Source: Trebonia sp963734665 (GTDB lineage Bacteria; Actinomycetota; Actinomycetes; Streptosporangiales; Streptosporangiaceae). Taken from it: a stretch of 64,000 nucleotides of DNA. The DNA lies in assembly GCA_963734665.1 (NCBI GenBank), contig CAVTIR010000010.1, forward strand, positions 744,001 to 808,000, written 5' to 3'. A program made the position numbers and the translations under genes. Below, one piece after another: positions 34,724 to 43,304 of the stretch. Within the stretch, counting starts at the first letter, position 1, and the number at the start of each line of letters is the position of its first letter. The notes beneath the pieces were generated by a model. It searched no databases. It saw only the letters and a list, made by a program, of their open reading frames with translations, and was not told where the DNA came from.

Positions 34724-34793
34724 GTGGCGGGGGCTTCGCACCCCATCGCCCCCCCACGGGGGATGACGCAAAAACCGCGTCACCCCCGCGCTG
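34685..34793 (+). repeat. Copy of the dispersed GC-rich two-hairpin element
   Basis: It starts GGGGGGACGACCCCCC inside the 3' end of the tetR gene, continues CTGCACCCCCCGCG, and ends with a hairpin whose arms GGGGGATGACGC and GCGTCACCCCC enclose AAAAACC. It has the same A-rich loop as the copies at 4225 and 19595, but its long stem has diverged. Confidence 0.7.
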
Positions 34794-34916
34794 TGGCTGG
34801 GGTTAAGGCCTTGTGGTTGCTGTTGGCAGGCAGCGCATAACCCGCGCTGCCTCGCGCTGTGGCTGAGGTTAAGGCCTTGTGGTTGCTGTCAACAGGTGCC
34901 GCGAAGACCGTGGCAC
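34788..34916. repeat. Two 36-bp repeats alternating with hairpins
   Basis: A 36-bp unit (GCGCTGTGGCTG, then G or A, then GGTTAAGGCC, then TTGTGGTTGCTGT) occurs at 34788-34823 and 34854-34889 with one difference. Each unit is followed by a different perfect hairpin: AGGCAGCGC...GCGCTGCCT after the first and CAGGTGCC...GGCACCTG after the second. The hairpin of the preceding element completes a hairpin-repeat-hairpin-repeat-hairpin array. Function unknown. Confidence 0.75.
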
Positions 34917-34938
34917 CTGCGCTTGTCGTGTGCGCCAA

Positions 34939-34990
34939 TTGACACCCTAATGCGCCACAGTTAACGTCGGTGAGACTGATTGATCAATCA
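34939..34990 (+). promoter_or_regulatory. livGF promoter with palindromic TetR operator
   Basis: TTGACA (34939-34944), a 17-bp spacer and TAACGT (34962-34967) form the promoter. TGATTGATCAATCA (34977-34990), a perfect 14-bp palindrome, follows just after the predicted start site. Its left half, TGATTGAT, recurs immediately upstream of the tetR gene at 34094. Confidence 0.68.
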
Positions 34991-35016
34991 ATCTCAGCGG
35001 AAGGCTTACGACGACG

Positions 35017-35739
35017 ATGACTTCCGTCTTTCGGGCGCGTGGCGTATCGGTCAGCTTTGGCGGCGTTCGCGCGGTGGCCGGAGTTGACCTGGAGATTGAG
35101 GCCGGCGAGCTCGTCGGCCTGATCGGCCCGAACGGTGCGGGTAAGACCACCTTTATCGATGCCATCACCGGCTTCGTCCGGTCCGAAGGCACAGTGGAAC
35201 TTGGCGAGACAATACTGAACGGGCTGCCGCCGCACGTGCGGGCGCAGCGCGGCCTTGCGCGGACCTGGCAGACGGTCGAGTTGTTCGACGACCTGACCGT
35301 CCGGGAGAACCTGACGGTCGCCGTCAAGGGCGGCAAGGGCGTTTCCGTTGACGAGGAACTCAAGGTGCTCGACCTAATTTCCGTGGCCGAATCGATGCCA
35401 TGGGAACTCGCCCAGGCGGAGCGGAAGCGGGCGGGCATCGGCCGGGCGCTGGTGGCGAAGCCACGGCTGCTCTGCCTCGATCAGCCGGCGGCCGGCCTGG
35501 ACACGCGGCAGAGCGCGGAGTTCGGCGCGCTGCTGCCCGGCATCGCGCGGACGGGCACGGCGGTGCTGCTCGTCGACCATGACATGGGCCTGGTGCTGTC
35601 GGTCTGCGACCGGGTGGTGGTCCTTGAGTCGGGTGCCATCATCGCCCAAGGCACCCCGGCGGAGATACGCGGCGACGAGCGAGTGATCGCGGCCTACCTA
35701 GGGCACGCGTCAGCGGGAACAGCGGGAGCGTCAGCATGA
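35017..35739 (+). CDS. livG: LivG-type ABC ATPase with degenerate catalytic motifs
   Basis: 240 residues. Walker A is normal (GPNGAGKT, 37-44), and the H-loop (LLVDHDMGLVLSVCDRV) is LivG-like. The signature region reads ELAQAERKRAGIGRAL, with no LSGG-type motif. Walker B reads LLCLDQPAAGLD, with Gln156 where the catalytic Glu is expected (codon CAG). In other ABC ATPases a Walker B Glu-to-Gln change blocks hydrolysis. Its partner LivF is canonical, so each composite site of the pair would have one defect. The stop overlaps the livF ATG. Confidence 0.9.
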   Translation: MTSVFRARGVSVSFGGVRAVAGVDLEIEAGELVGLIGPNGAGKTTFIDAITGFVRSEGTVELGETILNGLPPHVRAQRGLARTWQTVELFDDLTVRENLTVAVKGGKGVSVDEELKVLDLISVAESMPWELAQAERKRAGIGRALVAKPRLLCLDQPAAGLDTRQSAEFGALLPGIARTGTAVLLVDHDMGLVLSVCDRVVVLESGAIIAQGTPAEIRGDERVIAAYLGHASAGTAGASA

Positions 35740-36536
35740 GTGGGCAGGCCGTACCTGGCGAAGGCGCGATCCCGGTGCAGGCGGGCACGGCGACGGCGGA
35801 GCCCGTCCTTGAGCTTGACGGCCTCACCGCCGGGTACAACGGCGCGGCGGTGCTGCGCGACATCAGCCTCACGGTCCGCCCCGGCGAGGTCGTGACTCTG
35901 CTCGGCGCGAACGGCGCGGGGAAGACCACGACGTTGCTGACCATCTCCGGCATCGTCAAGCCGATGGGCGGCCGGGTCATCTACTGCGGCAGCGACTGCA
36001 AGGGCAACTCTCCGGACGCGCGGGCGCGGCTTGGCGTCGCGCACGTCCCCGAGGGGCGCGGCGTCTTCTTCGGCCTCACGGTGGCGGAGCATTTCAAGCT
36101 CGCGCACCGCGGCGAGACGCTAGACGCGGCGGCGGCCTTCCAGTACTTTCCGGCGCTTGAAGGCCTGGCCGGCCGCCGTGCCGGGCTGCTGTCCGGCGGG
36201 GAGCAGCAGATGCTCGCGCTCGGCCGGGCCCTGGCCCGCAAGCCCAAGCTGCTGATGATCGACGAGCTGTCGCTCGGCCTTGCCCCGATCATCGTCGAGC
36301 GGCTGCTCCCTGTGGTCCGCAACTACGCCAAGGACAGCGGCTGCGGCGTGCTCCTCGTCGAGCAGCACGTGGAGCTGGCGCTGACCGTGGCCGACCGCGG
36401 CTACGTGCTGTCCCACGGCGAGATCACGACATACGGCGACGCCGCCACCCTGAAGGCCAACCCGGACCTGGTGCTGAGCAGCTACCTCGGCGAGCAGGCG
36501 GCCAAGGGCGGCAAGGAAGATACGGCCAAGGCATAG
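35736..36536 (+). CDS. livF: LivF-type branched-chain amino-acid ABC ATPase
   Basis: 266 residues. Walker A GANGAGKT (57-64), signature LLSGGEQQMLALGRAL, Walker B LLMIDELSLGLAP with the catalytic Glu, and VPEGRGVFFGLTV typical of LivF. An extra ~25-residue N-terminal tail precedes the domain. It is coupled to livG by ATGA, and its end lies 18 bp from the convergent Fic-like gene. Confidence 0.95.
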   Translation: MSGQAVPGEGAIPVQAGTATAEPVLELDGLTAGYNGAAVLRDISLTVRPGEVVTLLGANGAGKTTTLLTISGIVKPMGGRVIYCGSDCKGNSPDARARLGVAHVPEGRGVFFGLTVAEHFKLAHRGETLDAAAAFQYFPALEGLAGRRAGLLSGGEQQMLALGRALARKPKLLMIDELSLGLAPIIVERLLPVVRNYAKDSGCGVLLVEQHVELALTVADRGYVLSHGEITTYGDAATLKANPDLVLSSYLGEQAAKGGKEDTAKA

Positions 36537-36554
36537 CGGACGGCCAAACTACCC

Positions 36555-37235
36555 TCAGCACCTGAGCAGGCCGTAGCCCTGGGGCGCCGCGCCGGCGGAC
36601 AGGTAAGGCAGGTACTCGACGCTGTGCGAGCGCACACATGTTGTGACTGCGGGCGGCACATCGGGAGCGCGCGAGCAAGCCGCGGCGAGTACACCGACGC
36701 CGCTGACCGTGACTGCAAGCAGCGTGCTCGCCACCAGCCGACCGACCGGGACGCGGGGCACGGACAGTCTGCGCGGTGCCCGGGCACCGCGCCGCGATAC
36801 GGGGACAGGCGCCAGCCTCAAAGGCCGTGCCGGGCTCAAGCGCGGTGCGAGCCACGCCGCGGCGGCGTCGGGGGCCAGTTGCCCGGCCGCCAGTGCCTCC
36901 ACGACCACGGCGGCGGTCGCGGGCGGGTCCAGGTCGGCCTGCCACCCGTTGAGCGAGAGGAACTGCAGCCCGGCGGCGACCGCGACCTGCTCGCCGTGCC
37001 GCAGGAACGCGCGGTGGCTGAGCAGCGCATGCACCAGCCTGACGCAGGCCGCCGCGACGGCGGCGCGATCGAGGACGCCGACCAAGTGTGCCGTGCGCAG
37101 ATCCTTCCAGGCGTCCGCCTCGGCCAGTGCGGCCTGCGCGGCGGTGACGTCCAGCTGAGCGAGCGCCGCGTCGGTGCCTATGCCCAGGATCCGGCCCGCG
37201 ATCACGACGAGATCGGCGGCGTCAAGCGATCTCAC
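36555..37235 (-). CDS. Degenerate Fic/Doc-like protein with a C-terminal membrane segment
   Basis: 226 residues from GTG 37235, overlapping the upstream RHH gene stop (GTGA). Residues 1-120 have the helical layout of Doc-type toxins, including AAVAAACVRLVHALLSHRAF and LQFLSLNGWQADLDPPATAA. The Fic motif HPFxDGNKRT is replaced by RAFLRHGEQVA (76-86), so the catalytic His and GNK are lost. After a basic Pro/Arg linker, residues ~165-187 are one transmembrane helix, with a short tail containing three cysteines. The family call rests on pattern, not catalytic residues; it might instead be an unrelated helical membrane protein. Confidence 0.6.
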   Translation of the reverse strand: MRSLDAADLVVIAGRILGIGTDAALAQLDVTAAQAALAEADAWKDLRTAHLVGVLDRAAVAAACVRLVHALLSHRAFLRHGEQVAVAAGLQFLSLNGWQADLDPPATAAVVVEALAAGQLAPDAAAAWLAPRLSPARPLRLAPVPVSRRGARAPRRLSVPRVPVGRLVASTLLAVTVSGVGVLAAACSRAPDVPPAVTTCVRSHSVEYLPYLSAGAAPQGYGLLRC

Positions 37236-37486
37236 TGCTGGTCTTCCCGCAGCAGGTCGAGCAGGCGCTGGTGCCGGGCCAGGTTGTCTTCGAGCTGGTG
37301 GCGGAAACTTTCGTCGCCGCGGCGCGCTTCGACAAGCGCGGCGATCGCCTCCCTGGCCACGTCGGATACCGAACGGCCCTCCACCTCCGCGACGGTCGCG
37401 AGCAGTTCGGCCAGGTCGGGGTCAAGACGCAGCACCATGTTCTTGGTCCGCGCCTTGCTGGCACCGGCAGGTTCAAGGCTTGCCAT
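37232..37486 (-). CDS. Ribbon-helix-helix antitoxin-like regulator
   Basis: 84 residues. TKNMVLRLDPDLAELLATVA followed by EVEGRSVSDVAREAIAALVE is an RHH fold (strand MVLRLD, then two helices) as in Arc/CopG-type antitoxins. The C-terminal half is charged and helical. It is directly upstream of the Fic-like gene with a GTGA overlap, the usual antitoxin-toxin order. The AT-rich 16-bp gap to lgt contains GATATC and probably the promoter. Confidence 0.8.
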   Translation of the reverse strand: MASLEPAGASKARTKNMVLRLDPDLAELLATVAEVEGRSVSDVAREAIAALVEARRGDESFRHQLEDNLARHQRLLDLLREDQQ

Positions 37487-37502
37487 AATGACATGATGAT
37501 AT

Positions 37503-38357
37503 CTAGATAGCTTCGACGGACAAGGCTGACCCTCGCTCGGTCGACGGGCGGTGCCGCTGGACGCCGGCGAACCATGCGAGTCCGATCAGGGTCATCAGGA
37601 TCGCGATGAAGAAGTTCAGCCGGAGCCCGAGGAAGTAGGCAGAGGAGTCGATCCTGATCGACTCCTCGAAGATCCGGTAGCCGGAATACCCGGCGACATA
37701 CAGGGCGAACAGCCCCTGGGGCCTGATCTGCCTGTGGTGGCCGAGCCAGACAAGCACCGCGGCCCAGGCCAGGTCGAAGATCAGCTCATAAAGGAACGAC
37801 GGCTGGAAGGTGCTGTACTTAAGGTCCGCCGCAGGGATCCCGGAGTGCAGCCTGGCGGCCTGGCTGATCTCCAGCGCCCACGGCAGGCCGCTCGGCTTGC
37901 CGAACAGTTCCTGGTTGAAGTAGTTGCCGATGCGCCCGATCGCCTGCGCGACAAGCAGCGCGGGGGCGACCGCGTTCATGAACTCCCCGACGCTCGCCCC
38001 GGTGCGGCGCACTCGCCACACCCCGACGAGAGCCCCGGCGGCTATCCCGCCCCAGATGCCGAGCCCGCCCTCCCAGACCGCCAGCGGACCCCACCAGGTG
38101 TGCGGCGTGATGTCGAACGGGGTGGTGACATCGAAGTAGATCCGCCCGCCGACGATCCCGGCGGGCACCGCCCACAGGACGACGTCGTAGACAAGCGAGC
38201 GATCGCCGTTGGCCGCGGCCCACCGCCGGCCGGTGATATAGACCGCAAGCGCGATTCCGATCACGTACATCAGCCCGTAGACGTGGAGGTAAAGCGGGCC
38301 CAGGTGGACGCCGTTGGCCGACGGGCTTGGAATGAACGCGAGATATCGAGATATCAT
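37503..38357 (-). CDS. lgt: Prolipoprotein diacylglyceryl transferase
   Basis: 284 residues with seven hydrophobic helices. It transfers diacylglycerol from phosphatidylglycerol to the lipobox Cys of prelipoproteins. The Lgt signature is visible as QAIGRIGNYFNQELFGKPS, with GGRIYFDV earlier and YELIFDLAW later. The start MISRYLAFIPSP is conserved in the family. Several predicted lipoproteins in this window depend on this enzyme. Confidence 0.96.
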   Translation of the reverse strand: MISRYLAFIPSPSANGVHLGPLYLHVYGLMYVIGIALAVYITGRRWAAANGDRSLVYDVVLWAVPAGIVGGRIYFDVTTPFDITPHTWWGPLAVWEGGLGIWGGIAAGALVGVWRVRRTGASVGEFMNAVAPALLVAQAIGRIGNYFNQELFGKPSGLPWALEISQAARLHSGIPAADLKYSTFQPSFLYELIFDLAWAAVLVWLGHHRQIRPQGLFALYVAGYSGYRIFEESIRIDSSAYFLGLRLNFFIAILMTLIGLAWFAGVQRHRPSTERGSALSVEAI

Positions 38358-38564
38358 GCCATCACGATACTAACTTGAGCGGCGTTGGCAACCGCCGCGC
38401 CCTCGCCGCACAGTCCGACCTCAGCACCTGGGATATTGATTCGGGTCCTCGGGCCGCCCCCGGTAGCATCGTTCTGAGTCCAGCATCGGCGAGTTCGCCG
38501 CTGGTGCCGCGACAGCTCAGCTCCGCGGCATATCCGATCCCTACGTCAACGTGAGGCAGCAGCC

Positions 38565-40559
38565 GTGTCCCAGATCACCGTCTCTGTGCTAGACCGCCAA
38601 TCCCAGCGGACTGAGCGCGAGGTGACGACGGGGACTACCGCCGGTGACCTCTACGACGGCGACAGGGACGTGGTCGTCGCCCGCGTCAACGGGCAGCTCC
38701 GCGACCTGGCCTGGGTGCTTTCCGATGGGGACGTGGTCGAGCCGGTGACCGCCGATTCGAAGGACGGCCGGTCGGTGATCCGGCACTCGACCGCGCACGT
38801 CATGGCGCAGGCGGTGCAGCAGGCGTTCCCCGAGGCGAAGCTGGGCATCGGACCGCCGGTGGAGAACGGCTTCTACTACGACTTCGAGGTGGACCGGGCG
38901 TTCACCCCCGACGACATGAAGTCGATCGAGTCGCGGATGCGCAACATCGTCAAGCAGGGCCAGCGCTTCGTCCGCCGCGAGGTCACCGACGCCGAGGCGC
39001 GTGCCGAGCTGGCGGGCGAGCCATTCAAGCTTGAGCTGATCGGCATCAAGGGCAGTGTCGCTAACCACGGGGCCGGGGCCGACGACGAGGCGTCCACTGA
39101 GGTCGGCGCGGGCGTGCTGACCATCTACGACAACGTAGACGCCAAGACCGGCGAACTGCGCTGGAAGGACCTGTGCCGCGGCCCGCACGTGCCGTCCACC
39201 AGGCAAATCCCCGCGTTCAAGCTGATGCGCAACGCCGGCGCGTACTGGCGGGGGAGCGAGAAGAACCCGCAGCTCCAGCGGATCTACGGCACTGCGTGGG
39301 AGTCACGTGCCGCACAGGACGACTACCTGAAGATGCTTGAGGAGGCCGAGCGGCGCGACCACCGCAAGCTCGGCGCGGAGCTTGACCTGTTCTCCTTCCC
39401 CGAGGAGATCGGCTCGGGCCTGCCGGTCTTCCACCCCAAGGGCGGCATCATCCGCCGCGAGCTTGAGAACTACTCGCGCAAGCGGCACGAGGAGGCGGGC
39501 TACTCGTTCGTCAACACCCCGCACATCACCAAGGGGCAACTCTTCGAGACCTCAGGGCACCTGCCGTACTACGCGGACACGATGTTCCCGCCGATGGAGC
39601 TTGAGGGCAGCGAGTACTACCTCAAGGCCATGAACTGCCCGATGCACAACCTGATCTTCGCAGCGCGCGGCCGGTCCTACCGGGAGCTGCCGCTGCGGCT
39701 GTTCGAGTTCGGCAGCGTCTACCGGTACGAGAAGTCCGGCGTCGTGCACGGGCTCACCCGGGTGCGCGGCCTGACGATGGACGATTCGCACATCTACTGC
39801 ACCAGGGAGCAGATGGAGGACGAGCTGCAGTCAGTGCTCGCCTTCATCCTCGATCTGCTGCGCGACTACGGCCTCGATGACTTCTACCTGGAATTGTCGA
39901 CCCGCGGTGACTCGGATAAGTTCATCGGCTCGGACGAGGAGTGGGAGTCGGCGACCGAGACACTGCGCCATGTCGCCGAGGAATCCGGCCTTGAACTGGT
40001 GCCTGACCCGGGCGGCGCCGCGTTCTACGGCCCGAAGATCTCCGTCCAGGCGCGCGATGCCATCGGCAGGACCTGGCAGATGTCGACCGTCCAGCTCGAC
40101 TTCAACCAGCCCAAGCGGTTTGGCCTCGAGTACACCGCCGCCGACGGCACCCGGCAGCAACCGATCATGATCCACCGCGCGCTGTTCGGCTCCATCGAGC
40201 GGTTCATGGGCGTGCTCATCGAGCACTACGCCGGCGCGATGCCGCCGTGGCTGTCTCCGGTGCAAGTGGTGGGCATCCCGATCGGCGACGCCCACGTCCC
40301 GTACTTGACCGATGTCGCGGTCCAGCTGGGGGCGCGCGGCATCCGCGTCGAGGTCGACGAAAGCGCCGACCGCATGCAGAAGAAGATCCGCAACGCCCAG
40401 AAGCAGAAGATCCCCTTCATGCTCCTGGCCGGCGACGAGGATGTAGCGGCGGGCGCCGTCTCCTTCCGTTACCGCAGCGGCGCCCAGAAGAACGGCGTTC
40501 CCATCGCGGAAGCGATCGACGAGATCGTCGCCGCCGTGGAAACCCGCGCCCAGGTCTAA
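38565..40559 (+). CDS. thrS: Threonine-tRNA ligase
   Basis: 664 residues from GTG 38565. An N-terminal TGS domain (to ~65) is followed by the editing domain with HSTAHVMAQAVQQAFPEAKL and a catalytic class II core containing FEFGSVYRYEKSGVVHGLTRVRGLTMDDSH. The anticodon-binding domain starts near PVQVVGIPIGD. The editing-site residues (HxxxH) are intact. No T-box leader was recognised in the 207 bp upstream. Confidence 0.97.
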   Translation: MSQITVSVLDRQSQRTEREVTTGTTAGDLYDGDRDVVVARVNGQLRDLAWVLSDGDVVEPVTADSKDGRSVIRHSTAHVMAQAVQQAFPEAKLGIGPPVENGFYYDFEVDRAFTPDDMKSIESRMRNIVKQGQRFVRREVTDAEARAELAGEPFKLELIGIKGSVANHGAGADDEASTEVGAGVLTIYDNVDAKTGELRWKDLCRGPHVPSTRQIPAFKLMRNAGAYWRGSEKNPQLQRIYGTAWESRAAQDDYLKMLEEAERRDHRKLGAELDLFSFPEEIGSGLPVFHPKGGIIRRELENYSRKRHEEAGYSFVNTPHITKGQLFETSGHLPYYADTMFPPMELEGSEYYLKAMNCPMHNLIFAARGRSYRELPLRLFEFGSVYRYEKSGVVHGLTRVRGLTMDDSHIYCTREQMEDELQSVLAFILDLLRDYGLDDFYLELSTRGDSDKFIGSDEEWESATETLRHVAEESGLELVPDPGGAAFYGPKISVQARDAIGRTWQMSTVQLDFNQPKRFGLEYTAADGTRQQPIMIHRALFGSIERFMGVLIEHYAGAMPPWLSPVQVVGIPIGDAHVPYLTDVAVQLGARGIRVEVDESADRMQKKIRNAQKQKIPFMLLAGDEDVAAGAVSFRYRSGAQKNGVPIAEAIDEIVAAVETRAQV

Positions 40560-40576
40560 GCCAGGGATGACATCGT

Positions 40577-40603
40577 GGCCCGTCGTGCGACACACGACGG
40601 GCC
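40577..40603. terminator. Bidirectional terminator after thrS
   Basis: Perfect 11-bp arms, GGCCCGTCGTG and CACGACGGGCC, with a 5-nt loop. It lies between the thrS stop (40559) and the convergent gene end (40615). Confidence 0.85.
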
Positions 40604-40614
40604 AGGCCCCACTG

Positions 40615-41115
40615 TCATCCTGGTGTGGGTACCTCGGGCGGTCCTTGCGGTTCTTGAGAGGGCATCACCTTGAGAGGGACGAACAGGAACAGCCAGGCGA
40701 CGTTGAAGCCCAGGAAGATCAGGGCCGTCAGCAGCACGGCTTCGGTGCGCTCCATGACGATCCCGCCGATTATGGCGAGTACCGCGATAGCCAGGTAGAG
40801 AACCAGCGCCGCGATGTCGGCCATGTTCCTGACTCGCGCGCCGCCCGGCAGGCCGTGCACGGGATACATCACGGCCGCGCCGACCAGCGCGATGATCGCG
40901 AACGACACTCGCCAGAATGCCGGGTTGGCCGTGTCGATGAGCGCGATGACGCTCATCAGGCCGGGCAGCGCGAAGAACAGCGCGACGGTGTAGGTCCGGC
41001 GGATCAGCTCCGGGCTGGCCCGCACTTCATCGGCCCGCATCTGCACGGCCACCAGCCAGAGCCCGAGCAATGCCAGGCACGCAGGTGAGAAAGCACCGTA
41101 GAACGCGTCAAGCAT
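40615..41115 (-). CDS. Five-to-six-helix membrane protein of unknown function
   Basis: 166 residues from ATG 41115, with GGGACGGG just upstream. Hydrophobic helices are separated by short loops (RADEVRASPELIRRTY, GGARVRNMADI), and a Pro-rich cytoplasmic tail (SQEPQGPPEVPTPG) ends the protein. No family was recognised. It is alone on its strand, convergent with thrS. Confidence 0.7.
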   Translation of the reverse strand: MLDAFYGAFSPACLALLGLWLVAVQMRADEVRASPELIRRTYTVALFFALPGLMSVIALIDTANPAFWRVSFAIIALVGAAVMYPVHGLPGGARVRNMADIAALVLYLAIAVLAIIGGIVMERTEAVLLTALIFLGFNVAWLFLFVPLKVMPSQEPQGPPEVPTPG

Positions 41116-41288
41116 GGGTCCCGTCCCCCCATAGCCAGCAAACACGCTGTCACTATGACATTACGCTTCTATGGGTTGGCGTAGGAGGCCTGTTTTCCGG
41201 GAAACCATCGCTGGTGCCAGCGGGTCGCGCCACGTCTGTGCTGGCGGGCCACTGTCAGCCGAACTCGTTCTGATGAGCGGTCTTGTCT

Positions 41289-42581
41289 TTAGTCGGCGTC
41301 GCCAGACAGTGCCTCGGCCCTTTCCTCGGCCTCAAGCTCCGCCTCCGCCTCTGCCGACGCAGGACCCGCGGCGACCGCCGCCGCTGCCGACGCGGCCTGG
41401 GCGCGCTCGGCCTCGCCGAGCAACTTGTGGGCAGTGGAGAGGATCACGATGCCGATCGCGACCACCGCGGCGCCGAGGTAGAACGGGAAGTGGATGTTGA
41501 TGGCGATGACCAGCCGTCCCGCGGCGTAGGGGGCCAGCCCGCCGCCGATGAACCGGACGAACGAGTACGCGGCGGACGCCACCGGGCGCTCGACCGGGGA
41601 GACCGTCATGACGGCTTGGGTGGTGACCGTGTTGTTCACGCCGCAGGCGATGCCGGACAGGATCACCAGCACGATCAGCACCGGCTTGTTCAGGGTCCAG
41701 ATCGCGATGCCAAGGGTGAGCAGGGCGAATACCGACAGGTTGAGGTACATCGTCCGCGCGATGCCGAGGCGGGCTTGCAGCCAAGGCGCGCCGAACACAG
41801 CGAACAGCGCGACGAAGAGACCCCAGCCGAAGAACACCAGTCCCAGCTTGATCGGCGACAGTTCCATCGGGAACGGCGCGTAGCCGAGGATCGTGAAGAA
41901 GCCCCAGTTGTAGCAGAGGGCGGTGAGCGCCATGGTGAGCAGGCCGCGGTGCCTCAGCGCCTTGAACGGCGCGGCGAGACTCGTCGTGTGCGCGGGCTTC
42001 GGCGTCTTCTCGACCAGCGTCACGGTAGCGATCAGCGCGATCGCCATCAGCACGGACACGCCGTAGAACGGCCCGCGCCACGAGACCTCACCGAGGGTGC
42101 CGCCGAGTAGCGGCCCGATCGCGATGCCGAGGCCGAGTGCGGTCTCGTAGAGCACGATCGCGCCAGAGAAGCCGCCAGAAGCCGAGGCCACGATGACCGC
42201 GAGCGAGGTCGCGATGAATAGCGCGTTCCCGACGCCCCAGCCGGCCCGGAAGCCGATGATGCTGCCGATCGAGTTGGACGAGCCGGCCAGCCCGGCGAAT
42301 ACCACGATGAGCGCGAGGCCGGAGATCATCGTCCACTTGGCGCCGATCCGGCTGGACACCCAGTTGGTGATGAGCATCGCGACCGCGGTGACCACTAGGT
42401 ACGAGGTGAACAGCAGTGTGGTCTCGCTCGGCGTGGTGTGCAGCTGATTCGAGATCGCTGGCAGGATCGGGTCGACGAGGCCGATGCCCATGAAGGACAC
42501 GACGCAGGCGAACGCGACCGCGAATACGGCCTTGGGCTGCTTGAACGGGCTCGCGGCTGAGCCGTGCTTAGCGCCACTCAT
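41289..42581 (-). CDS. MFS drug/solute exporter
   Basis: 430 residues from ATG 42581, preceded by GAGGAG. Twelve hydrophobic segments are visible. VDPILPAISNQLHTTPSETTL then LLFTSYLV, and the motif-A-like NWVSSRIGAKWTMISG, place it in the drug:H+ antiporter group. The C-terminus is an Ala/Glu-rich coil. A MarR gene lies 91 bp upstream on the same strand, the usual arrangement for efflux under MarR control. Confidence 0.9.
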   Translation of the reverse strand: MSGAKHGSAASPFKQPKAVFAVAFACVVSFMGIGLVDPILPAISNQLHTTPSETTLLFTSYLVVTAVAMLITNWVSSRIGAKWTMISGLALIVVFAGLAGSSNSIGSIIGFRAGWGVGNALFIATSLAVIVASASGGFSGAIVLYETALGLGIAIGPLLGGTLGEVSWRGPFYGVSVLMAIALIATVTLVEKTPKPAHTTSLAAPFKALRHRGLLTMALTALCYNWGFFTILGYAPFPMELSPIKLGLVFFGWGLFVALFAVFGAPWLQARLGIARTMYLNLSVFALLTLGIAIWTLNKPVLIVLVILSGIACGVNNTVTTQAVMTVSPVERPVASAAYSFVRFIGGGLAPYAAGRLVIAINIHFPFYLGAAVVAIGIVILSTAHKLLGEAERAQAASAAAAVAAGPASAEAEAELEAEERAEALSGDAD

Positions 42582-42672
42582 GGTGAAGCTGTGCTCCTCA
42601 GTACTGGGGGATGGCGTGCACCGCCGCACGCGTGATTCTTCAGCGCTCTGTGTTCTTCAGCGGCTGTGTTCT

Positions 42673-43146
42673 TCAGCGGACTGCGGCCCTGGCCGGGTCG
42701 TCGTCGCGGGGGACGCTGGCGAGCGCGTCGAGCCCCGGCAATGCGCTGGCGAGCGCAGCGCGTTGATCGGGGCTGAGCTGGGCGATGATGCTGGTCAGCC
42801 GCTGCGTTCTGGCGGCCCGGCGTCGCGCGAGCGTCGCCCGGCCGTTGTCGGTGATGACGACAAGGACGACCCGCCCGTCTTCCGGACTCGCCTCCCTGCG
42901 GACAAGACCCGACTCCTCTAGCCGGCTGATCAGCTGGGTCATGGCCGGCTGCGAGACGCTCTCGCGGGCAGCGAGCATGGTCAGCCGTTGGGGGCCGAGG
43001 CGCTCAAGGTCCGCCAGCGTCGCGGTGGCGGTCATCGACAGTCCGCTCGCCGGACTCAGTGAGCGGAACAGCCCGACGATCCGCTCAAGGTCGGCCGTGA
43101 GCGCGGCCGCGAGCGTGTCGAGCGTCGTTCCGGGAGGACTTTCCAT
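42673..43146 (-). CDS. MarR-family regulator of the adjacent MFS exporter
   Basis: 157 residues. The winged helix is visible as RLTMLAARESVSQPAMTQLI, SRLEESGLVRREASPEDGRV and VLVVITDNG, with flanking dimerisation helices. It is upstream of the MFS gene, apparently in one transcript. The start codon abuts the palindrome at 43145-43157, so autorepression is likely. Confidence 0.93.
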   Translation of the reverse strand: MESPPGTTLDTLAAALTADLERIVGLFRSLSPASGLSMTATATLADLERLGPQRLTMLAARESVSQPAMTQLISRLEESGLVRREASPEDGRVVLVVITDNGRATLARRRAARTQRLTSIIAQLSPDQRAALASALPGLDALASVPRDDDPARAAVR

Positions 43147-43177
43147 AAGTTACTTATATCATGTGCTTATGTAACTT
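43145..43177. promoter_or_regulatory. MarR-type operators at the marR start
   Basis: ATAAGT-T-ACTTAT (43145-43157) is a perfect 6-bp-arm palindrome overlapping the start codon. AAGTTAC (43147-43153) also pairs with GTAACTT (43171-43177), so two related half-sites lie 24 bp apart. AT-rich sites of this kind are typical for MarR dimers. Confidence 0.65.
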
Positions 43178-43279
43178 GGGAACCAGCGCGCCAGGCCGCC
43201 CTCATCGGGTTCCCTGCTCAGGGCCCCGCTGCCGTGCTCGCCGACGCTCTCGGCAACAGCGGTCAAGTGGACACGCGAC

Positions 43280-43304
43280 GCCGCCGGGCGGGCCGCCCGG
43301 CGGC
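43280..43304. terminator. 25-bp near-perfect palindrome downstream of the sortase gene
   Basis: GCCGCCGGGCGG and CCGCCCGGCGGC with a single-base centre. It lies 80 bp after the sortase stop on the minus strand and before the marR promoter. It is very GC-rich with no T-tract. Confidence 0.5.

Noticed and set aside
34788..34889. CRISPR-like array
   Set aside because: Only two 36-bp units with a hairpin-forming spacer and no cas genes; better described as a structured repeat.
38358..38564. Possible T-box leader of thrS
   Set aside because: I looked for the T-box sequence and specifier-stem pattern upstream of thrS and found none.
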